Below, in pieces: positions 61,956 to 64,000 of a DNA stretch of 64,000 nucleotides. The notes below the pieces were generated by a model. It worked only from the letters and a program-made list of their open reading frames with translations, was not told the DNA's origin and searched no databases. The stretch lies in NCBI RefSeq assembly GCF_028769735.1, contig NC_088172.1:63705075-63769074 (forward strand), read 5' to 3'. The position numbers and the translations under genes were made by a program. This stretch comes from Zonotrichia leucophrys gambelii. Its lineage: Eukaryota > Chordata > Aves > Passeriformes > Passerellidae. The stretch's first letter is position 1. Every line of letters begins with the position of its first letter.

Positions 61956-64000
61956 AAAGCTGTAAAGCAGGACAGTCGTGAACTACATGAGAGCTGGCAG
62001 CGATGAAACATTCATTCAACTTTTTGACCTTACCCTGAGCTCTCAAGAACATTCTTTGATTGGAAATAAGCATAGCACCAGCTTCATCCTAACCTTCAAA
62101 AGAAGTCTGCAGCACTTAGCTAATCTTGGCTGAGCAGAATATTAACATCAAGGAAGTCTCTCTATCTCTATTGCAAGTAGGTTTGAGTTGTTACTTTAAA
62201 CCCCTTTGCATAGAAGGGATGGCTGGTACTTTTTGCAACTTTTAACTGACCCCAGTGTCATTTGTCTACTTGCTTGGAAGCCAAGATGATAGGTTTGTGT
62301 GCTACACATCGCTTCAAAAAAAGACCTCCAACTGTCAAGAGTCAATTGGCCTGCAGATGAGAACTGAGGGGAAAAAATCTAGTATTCCGTACTATTTTCT
62401 TCATTTTTCCAAAGGTTATCCAGTCTACTTTGGTAAAGAGAGCCTTTTTGGTTGCCTAACAGGGCTGTAAAAAGGCTTTCTTTGCTTTCCCAAGGGTGCT
62501 TAAGAAATTCTGCATCCCAGCAGTATTTCTTTTAGGTAGCCATTGGAGATATTAGAAATACTGTGTGCTGTTGCATTACAAGACAGATTAATCTTGGATA
62601 TTAAAAAGGGACTTTGACAATTCTGGGCAGATATGAAGTATAATTTTGTAATGGATAGGCAAGAAGAAATTAAGATTGTGTAAAAAAAGCATGAGAAAGA
62701 GGACACTCCTCAGGTGTAATAAGCACTAACTATACATACCTGAACAACCAACCATCCAAACAACTCCTTAGATCTTCCTACAGACAAAGAAATGTGAAGC
62801 CTAAAGGCATCTGCCTTACATGACAAAAATTCAAAAACCCCTCACCAGTCTTGGCTAAGAGGACAACAGCTTCTAGGATCCTGCTCCAGCAGTGGGGAAG
62901 AAACACAAGCCACTGACCTGCCCACTTCTGTTAGAGAAAGAACGGATTTGGGGAAGCATAGAGAAGGGCAGGCAGCACACTGGACTGCAGAGCAGGGAAG
63001 TGGAGCACAGAAGTTCCCTTTTCTAATGGAAATAGGGGAAGGGTAGCCTCTGAGGAAAGGGAAAGCCAGGAGTGTTTAGAATCAAGGAGGGCAGACTTCC
63101 CCAAAGAGCTAATTTTCCATCCCTCCTAACTTCAGAAATCAAAACTGATTTTGTAAGCAAACATTCAGCTCACTATTAGTTGCTCATATCAACATTCACT
63201 CTGAATAATTATAGGCATTGGCAAGGAGGTTTCTATTAAGGAATTGTACATCATAAAATAAAAGCAGGGGGAAAGGAGCTTCTAGACAAATTAAAAGCAG
63301 GCACAGCAAGCAAGTCAAATTTGGCCAATGACTTCAGAGAGACAGGATAAACAATGTTGTTTGCTTACACCCATGGGAGGCCAGGAAATGTGGCAAACAT
63401 CACTAATGGCACAGTCCCTCCAGGAGCACACTTGGAGGTACAAGAAACCTCTCAGAACAGGCCTGGTAAAGTCAAACTTCAAGTCTGCTTCCTTCAAGCT
63501 GCAGCCCAGAAGATGCTTGTCCAGCAGAACCAGCGACATTATCCCCCCAAAGGATTCCAGCCCTCACCTGACCTACACCTCCTGCAGTCAGCACACAACT
63601 GAGCACTGGCTTAAACAGGAACTTCATTGCTTTTTTTCTCATCTGAGCAAAAGCAGCATTTTTCAGGACACTTTAACCAGCCAAAAAAGCTTCGTTTCAC
63701 TTTTTTTGACATAATGAATATTTTTCTCCTATATTCAAGAAACAAGTGTGTCACAAGTGAAGAAAGTAAGTCAAACACAGCTCAGCTGCTTTGCTGCCCA
63801 CACTGTTCCCAAGTAACTCCCATCTGTTTGCACTGGTGAGGCATTAGCCATTCACACACACACAGGCAGCCTCGCCTTCTCCTTTCTTGACTGAAAAGGA
63901 AAGGACTTCTTGTCTTCTTTTTTTTTTGTCACTCTGAGAGAAGCAATAACAATGGAATAACTTCAGCATGTAAGGCTGCCCCTATATATTCAGCCTGAGT

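Larger units (their letters stand above)
44123..64000 (-). other. DISC1: DISC1 intron 3 (3' part only)
   Basis: At least 19.9 kb of intron upstream of exon 4. I searched the minus strand for exon 3, which should end in DYDKA-like residues split before a GT donor, and found no match. It contains three CR1 fragments, one likely L3-like repeat and a CA microsatellite. In 44123-46570, 47461-53454, 53671-59984, 60181-61429 and 61956-64000 I see nothing recognisable. Minus-strand frames such as 60903-61334 and 56090-56530 (143 and 146 codons) lack any domain or splice support. Confidence 0.65.

Noticed and set aside
1..64000. CRISPR arrays, tRNA or rRNA genes, bacterial operons
   Set aside because: No regularly spaced repeats, cloverleaf-like sequence or dense ribosome-binding-site-led genes were seen; composition and repeats are vertebrate.

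Overview
This is a stretch of bird nuclear DNA. Six short coding segments on the minus strand, each flanked by proper splice sites, read as consecutive exons of DISC1 (disrupted in schizophrenia 1), a coiled-coil scaffold protein of centrosomes and neurons. They correspond to human exons 4 to 9 of 13. The avian call rests on the repeats: fragments of CR1 LINEs and ERVL-type LTRs of the kind common in neoavian, especially passerine, genomes. The species itself cannot be named from this window.

Layout, in the gene's 5'->3' direction (right to left): intron 3 in part (44123-64000), exon 4 (43972-44122), intron 4, exon 5 (40450-40579), intron 5, exon 6 (35942-36177), intron 6, exon 7 (22191-22245), intron 7, exon 8 (17642-17744), intron 8, exon 9 (6610-6798), and intron 9 in part (1-6609). 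The six exons total 864 bp, exactly 288 codons. They join without a stop, and the phases agree at all five internal junctions. As I remember the human protein, the bird exons 6, 7, 8 and 9 have the same codon counts (78, 19, 34 and 63), collinear with human residues of about 467-660. Exons 1-3 and 10-13 were not found and presumably lie outside the window.

The rest is A/T-rich intron. It holds two solo ERVL-like LTRs (about 11914-12490 and 33970-34544) and one degenerate ERV pol fragment with a reverse-transcriptase core (about 30660-31545), all three antisense to DISC1. There are four CR1 fragments (36833-37320, 46570-47460, 53455-53670, 61430-61955), a likely old L3/CR1-like repeat (59985-60180), and a few simple-sequence tracts. 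No tRNA, rRNA, CRISPR array, bacterial operon or second host gene was recognised. Most long open frames here are chance frames in intron or repeat sequence.

No new biological system is evident. The points most worth a second look are how tightly the DISC1 exon structure is conserved, the compact bird counterpart of the intron broken in the human t(1;11) translocation, the fast-changing exon 5 with a possible 6-nt tandem acceptor, the absence of a recognisable exon 3 in 19.9 kb, and the uniformly antisense ERV remnants.
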